From positions 62,001 through 126,000 of the forward strand of contig NZ_CVTY01000004.1 in NCBI RefSeq assembly GCF_001182045.1: DNA of 64,000 nt, written 5' to 3'. The notes beneath the pieces were generated by a model, which ran no database searches, was not told where the DNA came from, and saw only the letters and a list, made by a program, of their open reading frames with translations. Both the position numbers and the translations under genes were made by a program. Shown piece after piece: positions 51,591-60,273 of this stretch. Every line of letters begins with the position of its first letter. The first letter of the stretch is position 1. This DNA is from Dakarella massiliensis. Its GTDB lineage: Bacteria > Pseudomonadota > Gammaproteobacteria > Burkholderiales > Burkholderiaceae_F.

Positions 51591-51938
51591 TCAGTCTTCA
51601 TCCTCGGCTTCAGTCCCTTCCGGGGAACCGATCGGGACGCCGGCCTTTGCCTGACGGTCGACGACTTCGCGCATTTCCTTGCCGGCCTTGAAGTGCACGG
51701 CATACTTTGCCGGGACTTCAACGCTCTCACCGGAGCGGGGATTGCGGCCCTTGCGGGCAGGGCGATAGTTGAGCGCGAAGGAGCCGAAGCCACGGATTTC
51801 AATCCGACGGCCGCTCGACACCGCACGCGTCATTTCTTCGAGGATAAGCCGCACAGCCTCGTCCGCGGTTTTCGCCGAAATGCCGGGAATCCGTTCGCTG
51901 AGAAGAAGCATAAGTTCAGAACGAGTCACTGCAGCCAT
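51591..51938 (-). CDS. IHF-beta/HU-family DNA-binding protein, copy 2
   Basis: A 115-residue paralogue of the protein at 49834: TRSELMLLLSERIPGISAKT, RIEIRGFGSFALNYRPAR, KGRNPRSGESVEVPAKY, HFKAGKEMREVVDRQ. It differs by an acidic C-terminal tail (GSPEGTEAEDED) that copy 1 lacks. Such tails can modulate DNA binding. It probably arose by duplication together with or around the MFS gene. Confidence 0.9.
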   Translation of the reverse strand: MAAVTRSELMLLLSERIPGISAKTADEAVRLILEEMTRAVSSGRRIEIRGFGSFALNYRPARKGRNPRSGESVEVPAKYAVHFKAGKEMREVVDRQAKAGVPIGSPEGTEAEDED

Positions 51939-52339
51939 TTATTAAACTTCCTGAAAATTCAAAAATTAAAGAGTGAGATACGAATCTTAAGACGCCCGTG
52001 GAAAAATTTCCACCCCTTGACAGAAGAGGATTTTGTATACGTCTGCTACTCTGCGCTTTGAAGCGATCGTTTTCGGGTCGGAATGTGGTCTGAACATAAC
52101 GGAAGAGCGGAGTTAAGACTGCTCCATAGCAGACGCTGTGACAGTTTCAGGAGAGGTGGAACGTGCCGGGAGCAGCGGCCGGACGTGAGGGCATTTGGGA
52201 TTCAATCTGCGAGGCAGTGGAGTGGCTGGCGGTTTCTCCGTTAAGCCTGAAAGAGTCACGGAGTTCAGACATTTCAAAGCGGCGCGTCCCTTACCGGGAG
52301 CGCCGCTTTGAAAGAAGACAGTCAGAGTTCTGACTGTTC
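51939..52339 (+). other. 401-base region with inverted repeats and a weak small frame
   Basis: CGTCTGCTA (52040-52048) and TAGCAGACG (52127-52135) are inverted repeats 78 bases apart. A plus-strand frame of 56 codons starts with GTG 52163 after AGGAGAGG and ends at 52333. It begins MPGAAAGREGIWDSICEAVE but runs through the hairpin below, so I doubt it is a gene. Confidence 0.35.
52272..52337 (-). terminator. Two hairpins after the S24-like regulator
   Basis: TTTCAAAGCGGCGC (52272-52285) / GCGCCGCTTTGAAA (52300-52313), perfect, and ACAGTCAGA (52318-52326) / TCTGACTGT (52329-52337). On the minus strand the second is followed by CTTCTTT. Confidence 0.75.
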
Positions 52340-53005
52340 TTAAAAGAAGCGGGAAACGGAAATCACCTTTCCGATCGGTACCCCGCCCGTAGGCGCGCGG
52401 TCTTCTTTTGCATAAATGACAGCATCCTTGCCATCCTTGCCCGGCATCAGGAACGCGTAGATGCCGATGGTGCCGCGTCTCGGATCGCCGGCAGCGGTAT
52501 TGATGACAACGATGTCGCCTGAGCAGATGCTGTACTCGGGAATGTCTTCACCCGCGATCAGTCCCTTCAGATCCTTCGGCTCAAATCCGCGGTCTGCGAG
52601 ATAGAGACGGGGGTAAACGACGGAAGGATAACGGACTTCATCAAGGGGATGGAAATCAGGCTTCCCGTCAGTGAAGGAGACCGTGCAGGTCGGAGCGCGG
52701 GAGAACGTACGCGACTTGGTGCGGCGCTGACGAAGCTCCAGACGTTCTTCGGGTGAGGCATCGTCGAGAGAATGGTCCTGATCCATCCAGCCGGATGGGA
52801 GATTCAGTTTCTCTTCAATCAGGCGGGCCAGGAAGTGTCCCATGTTGCGGACGGTGCCCTTCGGGGAGCATGCGCGGATCTTGATCTGGCGGAGGGTCGG
52901 ATCGGTACGCTTTTTGCCAATAGCCTCGGAAATTGCGGCAAGGCTGCCGCACTGATCGACAAGCCGGAGAAGATTTTCCCTTCGAATTTCAGTAATAATT
53001 TTCAT
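52340..53005 (-). CDS. LexA/CI-like S24-family transcriptional regulator
   Basis: A 221-residue protein with an N-terminal DNA-binding part (RRENLLRLVDQCGSLAAISE, AIGKKRTDPTLRQIK) and a C-terminal S24-type domain (LIAGEDIPEYSICSGDIVVI, GTIGIYAFLM). This layout is typical of phage-type repressors. No other phage gene is near, so it may be a remnant or a host regulator recruited from a phage. The 456 bases upstream are AT-rich. Confidence 0.82.
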   Translation of the reverse strand: MKIITEIRRENLLRLVDQCGSLAAISEAIGKKRTDPTLRQIKIRACSPKGTVRNMGHFLARLIEEKLNLPSGWMDQDHSLDDASPEERLELRQRRTKSRTFSRAPTCTVSFTDGKPDFHPLDEVRYPSVVYPRLYLADRGFEPKDLKGLIAGEDIPEYSICSGDIVVINTAAGDPRRGTIGIYAFLMPGKDGKDAVIYAKEDRAPTGGVPIGKVISVSRFF

Positions 53006-53461
53006 AGTTTAAAGGTGTTCCTCTGTGTAAAGCCAAACTTATTTAATGCTTGGTACCGCAGTTATATATCTTAGCTTTTTTATTTAGAATGTATTGTTAC
53101 ATTAATTGTGCTAATTGGCAATATTTTAGCCGGATATTTAAAAAGAAGCATTTAATTTCAGCCGTTTGAAATTGTAAATAATGAATGTGGGAGAAATAAA
53201 CCCTTACGGGTTAACGTCATGTTTAAGTGAACTCTGGTGATTGTTATTTATGCAATCACAAATCAGGCGTTTTCTCTTGGCGTAATAACTTTGTGTCACG
53301 GAAAGTAAGCGAGATTTTGTCAAAAGAGCGTCAAAATCACGTAAGACTGGTAGAGGAAATGTAACTAAATCTTTTTTATGAGTTCTGTTTTATAAAAAGT
53401 GGCACGAAAAATCATTTCAGGCCCTGCCCGACTGGATATCTGAAGACGGTGTGTGTTCCGG
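53006..53461. other. AT-rich intergenic region
   Basis: This region is markedly more AT-rich than the surrounding DNA. It contains GTGATTG (53237-53243) / CAATCAC (53253-53259), an inverted repeat around an AT-rich centre, and TGCTAATTGGCA near 53110. They may be operators for the flanking regulators. No open frame is supported. Confidence 0.45.
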
Positions 53462-54151
53462 TCAGACGTGATCTTTCTGCGCCAGAAAGAGAAGCTGCTG
53501 CCGGGCGTAGGCATATCGGCCATTCTGCTCGGAAATCAGACCTTCCCTGGCCCACCCTGAAAGTGTCCGGCTGACAACTCCCCGGGTGCTGTGAATGAGA
53601 GCTGCCAGATCCGTGACAGTAATGGAGCCGGGAAGCGGTGCGCCAGTATCGTCAGGAACGCGGTTGCCCGCTTTGAAGAGAGACAGAATCATCAGAGCGA
53701 GACGTTCCGGAACGGTGAGGAGACCGTTCATCAGCAGTCCTTCCACCTGAGCTTCTTCCTTCAGAATGAAATTGGTTTTGGTAAGAGACAGAAATTCAGG
53801 ATCGCGCGAGAGTTCCCTGAGATACAGCGGGATATCGAGTGCCAGAGCCTCAACAGGCAGCAGGGCTTTGGCCATCAGGGGCATCTCATTGCCTGGCTGT
53901 GAGATAGCGCGGATGGCTCCCAGAGTGGTGCCGGCCGGAAAAAGCCCGACCATGCGGCTGAAGTCCCCGGCGCCGCCAGCCAGCGTGGCGAAAAGTCCCT
54001 TTCTGATGAAATAAACCCGTTTCTCGAGGCCGAAAGGAATCACCTCGTGATCATTAAACGTGACCTTCCAGCCGTGTTCCGTGAATATTTTTTCGGTTCC
54101 CTCCGGATCCTTAGGCAGAACCCAGGGGCTCTGTGAATATACGAAATCCAT
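53462..54151 (-). CDS. Crp/Fnr-family transcriptional regulator
   Basis: A 229-residue regulator. The cyclic-nucleotide-binding-like beta roll covers about residues 25-130 (VYFIRKGLFATLAG, ALDIPLYLRELSRD). The C-terminal helix-turn-helix is ITVTDLAALIHSTRGVVSRT, followed by LSGWAREGLI. No iron-sulfur cysteines of Fnr type are present, so an O2-sensing cluster is unlikely. It is divergent from the alpha/beta hydrolase gene, 144 bases apart, its likely target. Confidence 0.88.
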   Translation of the reverse strand: MDFVYSQSPWVLPKDPEGTEKIFTEHGWKVTFNDHEVIPFGLEKRVYFIRKGLFATLAGGAGDFSRMVGLFPAGTTLGAIRAISQPGNEMPLMAKALLPVEALALDIPLYLRELSRDPEFLSLTKTNFILKEEAQVEGLLMNGLLTVPERLALMILSLFKAGNRVPDDTGAPLPGSITVTDLAALIHSTRGVVSRTLSGWAREGLISEQNGRYAYARQQLLFLAQKDHV

Positions 54152-54295
54152 AGCAATGACTCTCCTCTGAGCGATCTATAACACAGCGCGGGGGCCGATG
54201 TCACAGCTTTGGGGGTATATTTCTGGCCGGAATCGTATTTTTCATTTGCGCAGCCCGAAAGTGCCGCCGCGGCAGAAGATCTCAGAGGAGAACCT

Positions 54296-55162
54296 ATGAC
54301 AAGGTACGGATCAATAAAGATTGAGGGGCTTGATATTTTTTATCGCGAAGCGGGGAGCCCCCAGAAACCGACTCTCCTCCTTCTTCACGGTTTCCCGTCC
54401 TCCAGTCACATGTTCCGCGATCTGATCCCGGCGCTTGAAGATCAGTTTCATCTGATCGCTCCCGACTATCCGGGGTTTGGCCGGTCTGACATGCCTCCAA
54501 GAACCTCTTTCGCTTATACGTTTGATCATCTCGCTGATATCGTCCGGCAGTTTGCCGATGAGATGGGGCTTGAGAAGTTCTTTCTTTATGTGTTTGACTA
54601 TGGAGCCCCGATCGGCTTTCGGCTCGCAAAGTCGGAACCGGCCAGGATTCTCGGGATCATCAGTCAGAACGGAAATATCTATCAGGAAGGGCTTGGCAAA
54701 AAGTGGGAGGCAAGAGCCGAGTACTGGCGCCATCCGACTCCTGAACTTCGCGAACAATATAAAAGCGCCTTTGCGCCTCAGACCATCATCGGTCAGTACA
54801 CATTCGGCACGGAACCGGGAAGCGTTTCACCGGATGGCTATACGCTGGATATCCACTACACGGAACGCCCGGAATATGGCGAAATTCAGTCAGATCTGAT
54901 CTTTGACTATCAGACGAATGTCGCTCTTTATCCGGCATTTCAGGCGTATCTGCGTGAATATCAGCCGCCTCTTCTCGCGGTCTGGGGGAAAAACGATCCG
55001 TCGTTTATTCCTGCCGGGGCTGAAGCCTTCAGACGAGACCTTCCGGATGCCGAAATTCATCTTGTGGACAGCGGTCACTTCGCTCTGGAATCGCGCTGCA
55101 GCGAAATCGCGGCTTACATCCGAGCCTTTGCGGATCGGGTTGAGCGCGGCGCGCTGAGTTGA
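54296..55162 (+). CDS. Alpha/beta hydrolase with Asp nucleophile (epoxide hydrolase/haloalkane dehalogenase-like)
   Basis: A 288-residue enzyme. The oxyanion motif is HGFPSSS (residues 31-37). The nucleophile elbow FDYGAPIG places Asp at residue 101, as in epoxide hydrolases and haloalkane dehalogenases, where esterases would have Ser. The catalytic His is in VDSGHFALES near residue 268. The cap domain is between. AGAGGAG precedes ATG 54296. It is divergent from a Crp/Fnr regulator. Confidence 0.88.
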   Translation: MTRYGSIKIEGLDIFYREAGSPQKPTLLLLHGFPSSSHMFRDLIPALEDQFHLIAPDYPGFGRSDMPPRTSFAYTFDHLADIVRQFADEMGLEKFFLYVFDYGAPIGFRLAKSEPARILGIISQNGNIYQEGLGKKWEARAEYWRHPTPELREQYKSAFAPQTIIGQYTFGTEPGSVSPDGYTLDIHYTERPEYGEIQSDLIFDYQTNVALYPAFQAYLREYQPPLLAVWGKNDPSFIPAGAEAFRRDLPDAEIHLVDSGHFALESRCSEIAAYIRAFADRVERGALS

Positions 55163-55230
55163 CAGGCAAACGCCCGGTCCGGAATCCCCGGATCGGGCGT
55201 TTTCAGATCGCTGACGTCACATGTTCAGGA

Positions 55231-56814
55231 CTACATCGAAGAGGTTTTCCCCTTGATCGCGTCTATCGCATGGATCGCGGCGAGACGGCCGGAGGTCATT
55301 GCGAAACTCGAAGCCGAGCCTTCGCAGCGAAGGTCGTACGTTGAATCATAGAGACCGCCGATATCCTGGCCAATGACATAGAGGTTAGGAATGACATCGC
55401 CCTGCAGGTTCTTCGCCTCGAAGCGTGGCGTGACTGTTACGCCGCCCAGCGTGAGGAAGTACGCGCGGATACCTTTCAGAGCGTAATACGGACCGTGATT
55501 CATATCGAAAGCCTCCAGGTGCTCAGGCTTTCTGCCAAAGTCCGGATCCCTCTTTTCGGCGGCAAATTTATTGACGCGTTCCATCGTCGCGCGAAGATTC
55601 TTCGGGGGAACGCCGATCTGGTTTGCCAGATCCTCAATCGTGTCGGCCTTGAATGCCCAGCCGCGCTTCATGCCTTCTTCCCAGGTCTTCGGGAGTTCCT
55701 TCAGAGGAACGCCGGCGAGAACGATCGCGTTAAACGGAAGGAGGGCACCTTTGTTCACCATGGTGTCCATCTTCTTCTGATCGAAGATCGTGTACATCAC
55801 GCCGCCCGCGGTGGTCATGGCGTTGTAGACATCAACAAACACGGAGCCGCGGGACTCATTGAAGAAACGTTTGCCTTCGTGGTTCACCCAGAGCCAGGGC
55901 TGCGCGAGCGCGCAGCGTCCCTGCTTCAGATAATCCGGACCGCTGAACTGACGGATCGGGGGATTATCGGGGAGGTACGGAGCGTTGCCGGCAACAGTCT
56001 GCATGCCGGCAAGACCCGCGCCGACCAGCTGCGCCATGTTGATGCCGTCGCCCGTGCGGCCGTCCTTTTCCGGGCCGCGGAGCCAGATCGGTTCCACCAT
56101 GCCCGGGGTCGACGAGTCAGCCACATACTTCGCGATCATCTCCTTATTCGCGGCGAAACCGCCGGTGGCGATGATGACTTTCTTCGCCATGACAAAGATG
56201 GTATCGCCCTTGGCGCTCTTAGCCTCAACGCCGACAATCTGCCCGTTATTCGTGAGAAGCTTCTGCGCCGGGGTAGAGGTCAGAATCTGTGCGCGGTCAC
56301 CCGCCGCGCGGATGTTCTTTTCGTAGTAGTCGAGAACCGCCTCGCAGCCACCCTTGAATAGGTGCCAGGTCATCAGGGATTCATTTTTCGGGTACATCGT
56401 GCGGATGCCGCGCATACCGATATGAGCTTCGTTCAGGATTTCGTTGATGGTGTCTGTCGATCCGGCGATCAGTGCGCGGAGAACTTCGGGATCGGCGCGG
56501 AAATGATGATATTCAAGCGATGCGTCAAGCACCTGATCCACTGTGGTGTTGATGCCGTGGGCCTTCTGCCAGGTGGTCTGAACACCAAGTGAACCTTCAG
56601 GGAAGTGGCCGGCGCCGCCGAGAACCCCCAGTTTTTCAAGCACCACAACACGGGCTCCATGCTTCACGGCGGTGCTCCCGGCGGAAAGACCTCCCAGCCC
56701 GCCGCCGATAATCACAATGTCTGTATTGATGGTCTGGGTTTTAGCCCAGGCGGGGCTTGTGACAGCCGTCAGCACAGCAGCCGTGATCAGATTCCTGCGT
56801 GAAATAGTGAACAT
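55231..56814 (-). CDS. Tat-exported respiratory-type FAD flavoprotein
   Basis: A 527-residue flavoprotein of the fumarate reductase/flavocytochrome c family. Start ATG 56814 follows GGAGAG. The Tat signal is TISRRNLITAA with cleavage after PAWA. The FAD Rossmann motif is IVIIGGGLGGLSAG, and KKVIIATGGFAANKEM is typical. At the active site the H-H-T-M-G-G stretch of fumarate reductases reads AYFLTLGGV, and the usual G-G-V-H-G-x-N-R motif reads GGLYDSTYDLRCEG. The catalytic His/Arg set is thus not conserved and the substrate is probably not fumarate. It would act in the periplasm, taking electrons from a cytochrome. Confidence 0.85.
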   Translation of the reverse strand: MFTISRRNLITAAVLTAVTSPAWAKTQTINTDIVIIGGGLGGLSAGSTAVKHGARVVVLEKLGVLGGAGHFPEGSLGVQTTWQKAHGINTTVDQVLDASLEYHHFRADPEVLRALIAGSTDTINEILNEAHIGMRGIRTMYPKNESLMTWHLFKGGCEAVLDYYEKNIRAAGDRAQILTSTPAQKLLTNNGQIVGVEAKSAKGDTIFVMAKKVIIATGGFAANKEMIAKYVADSSTPGMVEPIWLRGPEKDGRTGDGINMAQLVGAGLAGMQTVAGNAPYLPDNPPIRQFSGPDYLKQGRCALAQPWLWVNHEGKRFFNESRGSVFVDVYNAMTTAGGVMYTIFDQKKMDTMVNKGALLPFNAIVLAGVPLKELPKTWEEGMKRGWAFKADTIEDLANQIGVPPKNLRATMERVNKFAAEKRDPDFGRKPEHLEAFDMNHGPYYALKGIRAYFLTLGGVTVTPRFEAKNLQGDVIPNLYVIGQDIGGLYDSTYDLRCEGSASSFAMTSGRLAAIHAIDAIKGKTSSM

Positions 56815-57079
56815 AACTTTCTCTCCTTTGTGAACCACACCGGGACGAGTGCCCGGGATCCTGTTCTTATTATTCGTAAGAATTAGTTCTTTAGATGTAA
56901 CTTAGGTGACGCTGCCCCACAGGGAGCTTGCCGCCAGACCGCTCCGGAGATCGAAATTCGCGGAATCCTTGCGGTATTACTTGCGGGGCATGCGGCTTTT
57001 TCGGGTTTCCCGGCGGATAATGAATCTCACCAGCTAACCACCCGTTTTTCAGTTGAAAGAATTCAAAAGAGAGGAAAAC

Positions 57080-57862
57080 ATGCTGAAGCAATTTCTCCTG
57101 GCCTCATTCGCCTGCGCTCTTGCCGTCGTCTCCGGATTTGGCGTCAGCACTAAAGCTGAAGCCAAGCCTGTTTACACCGTAGCGATGGATGCGGCGTACC
57201 CTCCGTTCGGATCTCAGGATCTGAAGTCGAAGGAATATGTCGGCTACGACGTCGACATCATCAAGGCGATTGCCGCCAAGGAAGGCTTCGCGGTCAAGAT
57301 CCGCAATCTGCAGTTTGACGGTCTGATCCCGGCTCTCCGCACCGGTAACATTGATATCGCGATCAACGACATCACGATTACTCCGGACCGCGCGAAGAAT
57401 GTGGATTTCTCTCACCGCTATTACATTGCCGGTCTCGGTGTTGTGGTTCAGAAAAATAACCGCACGATTCGTACGGCCAAGGATCTTGAAGGGAAGCGTC
57501 TCGGTGTTTCAATCGGCTCAACCGGTGAAGAGGCTGCCCGTAAGATCAAAAACGCTGACGTTCACGTCTATAACCAGCTGAATGAAGCCTATCTTGAGCT
57601 CCGGAATGGCGGTGTGGATGCCGTAGTGAATGACATCCCGACGAATGACTACTATGTGGCTACCGCAGGACGCGGCGCTGTGAAGGCTCTGCCTGTCGCG
57701 CTGACTCAGGAAGACCTTGGTATCGCCGTGAAGAAGGGCAACACCAAGCTTCTCACTCAGATCAATGACGGTCTTGCGAAGATCAAGAAGGACGGCGAAT
57801 TCGCCAAGATCTATCACAAGTGGTTTGGCAAGCAGCCACCGAAGGCTCTGCTTCACGACTGA
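57080..57862 (+). CDS. Amino acid ABC transporter substrate-binding protein (family 3), orphan
   Basis: A 260-residue periplasmic binding protein from ATG 57080 (GAGAGGAA upstream). The signal peptide MLKQFLLASFACALAVVSGF is cleaved near STKAEA. It has the family 3 pattern: VAMDAAYPPFGSQD, GYDVDIIKAIAAKEGF, VKIRNLQFDGLIPAL and DVDFSHRYYIA-like NVDFSHRYYIAG. It binds a polar or basic amino acid. No permease or ATPase is nearby. The next gene, 90 bases on, is a homocysteine methyltransferase, so a sulfur amino acid is possible. Confidence 0.92.
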   Translation: MLKQFLLASFACALAVVSGFGVSTKAEAKPVYTVAMDAAYPPFGSQDLKSKEYVGYDVDIIKAIAAKEGFAVKIRNLQFDGLIPALRTGNIDIAINDITITPDRAKNVDFSHRYYIAGLGVVVQKNNRTIRTAKDLEGKRLGVSIGSTGEEAARKIKNADVHVYNQLNEAYLELRNGGVDAVVNDIPTNDYYVATAGRGAVKALPVALTQEDLGIAVKKGNTKLLTQINDGLAKIKKDGEFAKIYHKWFGKQPPKALLHD

Positions 57863-57952
57863 GCCTGATCACCCCCGGTACCCTAACCCCTGAGCGGGAA
57901 AGTGCGGATAAAGGCGCTTTCCCTGCTTTTATTAAAACAAGAGCAGGTCACC

Positions 57953-58909
57953 ATGAATCCGATTGAATCCATTCTCAGCCGCTATCCTCTGATGGTTCTT
58001 GACTGCGCGCTCGGCACTGAAATCGCCAAGCGTGGTTTTGACACGAACGATTCGCTTTGGAGCGCGAAGGCGCTTTATGAGCGTCCGGAACTGATCCGGG
58101 AAATTTTTGAAGAGTATTACGATCAGGGCGCCGACCTTGTCGCGACGGCGAGCTATCAGGCGACGATTCCTGGTTTTGAGGCGAAGGGGTTCTCGCACGA
58201 TGAATCGGCAGACCTGATCCGGAAGTCGGTTGTGATTGCCCGCGAAGCGCGCGACGCATCATGGAGCCGTCACTCCGGAGAGAACCGCCCGAAGCCGATC
58301 GTAGCGGCCTCAGTCGGCCCCTATGGCGCCTATCTGGCAAATGGCAGTGAGTACACGGGCGACTATTCACTTACGCGTAAGGAGCTGGCCGACTTCCATG
58401 CGGAACGCCTCGCGCTGCTCCTTGAGGAGCGGCCGGAGATTGTGGCAATCGAAACGATCCCGCTGCTTCGCGAAGCCCAGGCGGTTCTCGATGTGCTGAA
58501 AGACACGCCTGAAGCAAGCGCCTGGGTGGCCTTCTCCTGTAAAAACGGAAAGGAAACCTGCGGCGGTGACAGTGTCTATGAAGCCGCGAAGGCACTCGAC
58601 TCGAACCCGCAGCTCGCCGCGATCGGCATTAACTGCACCGCTCCCCAGTATGTGGCGAGCCTCATTCAGGAAGTCCGCCGCGGTACATCGAAACCGATTA
58701 TCTGCTACCCGAATACCGGTGAATCCTATAACCCGGCAACGAAGACCTGGTTTGGTTCCCCGCTCCCGTTCCGCGCCTATGTGCGGACCTGGTACGAGGC
58801 GGGTGCCCGCGTGATCGGCGGCTGCTGCCGCGCGACTCCCGCAGATACTCACGATATCGCGGAATTCCGTGCCGAGCTGATCCGTGAAGGAGTGCCTCCG
58901 GCGCTTTAA
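57953..58909 (+). CDS. mmuM: Homocysteine S-methyltransferase
   Basis: A 318-residue zinc enzyme of the MmuM type that makes methionine from homocysteine and S-methylmethionine or SAM. Start ATG 57953 with GAGCAGG upstream. The barrel opens with MVLDCALGTEIAKRGFD, and zinc ligands are GINCTAP and GGCCRATP near the C-terminus. ADLVATASYQATIPGF is the typical substrate region. It follows the orphan amino acid binding protein, with which it may be co-transcribed. Confidence 0.92.
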   Translation: MNPIESILSRYPLMVLDCALGTEIAKRGFDTNDSLWSAKALYERPELIREIFEEYYDQGADLVATASYQATIPGFEAKGFSHDESADLIRKSVVIAREARDASWSRHSGENRPKPIVAASVGPYGAYLANGSEYTGDYSLTRKELADFHAERLALLLEERPEIVAIETIPLLREAQAVLDVLKDTPEASAWVAFSCKNGKETCGGDSVYEAAKALDSNPQLAAIGINCTAPQYVASLIQEVRRGTSKPIICYPNTGESYNPATKTWFGSPLPFRAYVRTWYEAGARVIGGCCRATPADTHDIAEFRAELIREGVPPAL

Positions 58910-59112
58910 TGATCTACGTGAATAACTGAAATCATGACGGGAACCCCGGTTTTAAGGCCAGAGGTTCCCGTTTTTTTTATGTCGGTGTCACGCGAATGTC
59001 ATTAAAACGAAACGGAGCCGTCAAAAAGTATCCCTATTCTGCATAGCGTTCAGGGGAGATCAGTCAGCATCTCCCGCGGACACCATAACTTATTTAAGGA
59101 TAGAGATACCAA

Positions 59113-60078
59113 ATGAACTGCAATCGCCGTACGCTTCTTAAAACTGCTGCAACCCTCATTGTTCTCCCTGCCGCCGGCGCCGCCAAGGCTGTTTCGGTCT
59201 GCCCCGCCACCGACATTACGATTCCTCCCGAAAAGGATCTGATTTCCTCTTTCGGCTGGGTGACGGATGTTCACTACAGCGTGCAGCCTGTCCGCCGCAT
59301 CGATAACGAGGATTCCACCCGCGTCTACGCGCATTCCCTCGCGAAGCTCCGTCAGGCAACGGATCTCTTCAACACCCGTAAGCTCGACTTTGTGATTGAG
59401 CTGGGTGACTTTAAGGACTGCAAGGATGACGGCGACCGTGAGGGGACGCTCGAATTCCTGCGTACGGTTGAGCGCGAGTTCAGCCGCTACAACGGCCCCC
59501 GCTACCATGTGGCCGGCAATCATGACTTTGACAAGATCACCTACGAAGACTTTGTGACGAACGTGACGAACCCGGGTGACGCGAACGGCAAGAGCTACTA
59601 CAGCTTCGTGCGCGGCGGCGTGAAGTACATCGTGCTTGACGCCTGCTACAAGGACACGAAGGGCAGCCATTACTCTGAAGGCAATTTCAACTGGGTTCAG
59701 ACCTATGTGCCGGATGAGGAACTTGCGTGGTTCAAGAAAGAACTCGCGACCGGCTCTGAACCGATCATTGTCTTCACGCACCAGAATCTCAACTACTGGG
59801 ACAAGGGACCGATGAACAACTGGTTCATCAAGAACGCGGCTGACGTTGTGAGCGCCATGGAGCAGAGCGGCCGGGTGCTCGCCGCTCTTTCCGGTCACTA
59901 TCACCGCGGCTGGTATTCGGTCCGCAACGGCATTCACTATGTTGTGAATCAGGGGCTGGTAGAACGCGCTCTGCCGCGTAACGTCTTCGGCATTGTGCAC
60001 GTCGGCCGTGATCACACGGTTTATGTGGAAGGCTTCTATAACGAACGCTCCCACGTCTGCAAGCCCGCCAAGGCCTGA
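59113..60078 (+). CDS. Tat-exported calcineurin-like metallophosphatase
   Basis: A 321-residue protein. The N-terminus NRRTLLKTAATLIVLPAAG has a twin-arginine motif and an AAGAAKA cleavage site. Metal-binding motifs of the calcineurin fold are in order: WVTDVHYS (D-x-H), ELGDFKD, AGNHDFD (GNHD), VFTHQNL and LSGHYHRG. It may hydrolyse phosphodiesters or nucleotides in the periplasm (ADPRibase-Mn/CDP-alcohol type). It is monocistronic with its own terminator. Confidence 0.88.
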   Translation: MNCNRRTLLKTAATLIVLPAAGAAKAVSVCPATDITIPPEKDLISSFGWVTDVHYSVQPVRRIDNEDSTRVYAHSLAKLRQATDLFNTRKLDFVIELGDFKDCKDDGDREGTLEFLRTVEREFSRYNGPRYHVAGNHDFDKITYEDFVTNVTNPGDANGKSYYSFVRGGVKYIVLDACYKDTKGSHYSEGNFNWVQTYVPDEELAWFKKELATGSEPIIVFTHQNLNYWDKGPMNNWFIKNAADVVSAMEQSGRVLAALSGHYHRGWYSVRNGIHYVVNQGLVERALPRNVFGIVHVGRDHTVYVEGFYNERSHVCKPAKA

Positions 60079-60091
60079 TTTCCGCAGTACC

Positions 60092-60130
60092 CCCGCACGG
60101 GCCAGGGCCGTGCGGGTTCTCCTTTTTACT
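60092..60130 (+). terminator. Terminator of the metallophosphatase gene
   Basis: CCCGCACGG (60092-60100) / CCGTGCGGG (60108-60116) followed by TTCTCCTTTTT. Confidence 0.85.
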
Positions 60131-60221
60131 TTGCTTGAGGCTTCGGTTTCCGTTCCGTCCCCGGGATTCTCTCCCCTGGGGCAACGTGTCGGGAACCGCT
60201 TTTTTTATTCTGAAGAACGAA

Positions 60222-60253
60222 AAAGAGGATGACGCAGTAGCGTCATCCTCTTT
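60222..60253 (-). terminator. Terminator of the Gly/Pro/His-rich protein gene
   Basis: AAAGAGGATGACG (60222-60234) / CGTCATCCTCTTT (60241-60253); the T-run is on the minus strand. Confidence 0.88.
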
Positions 60254-60273
60254 CAGTTGCTCAGAACCGCGGA

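Noticed and set aside
52163..52333. 56-codon plus-strand frame with good ribosome site
   Set aside because: It reads through the perfect hairpin and ends inside the neighbouring terminator; no similarity recognised. Kept only as a note.
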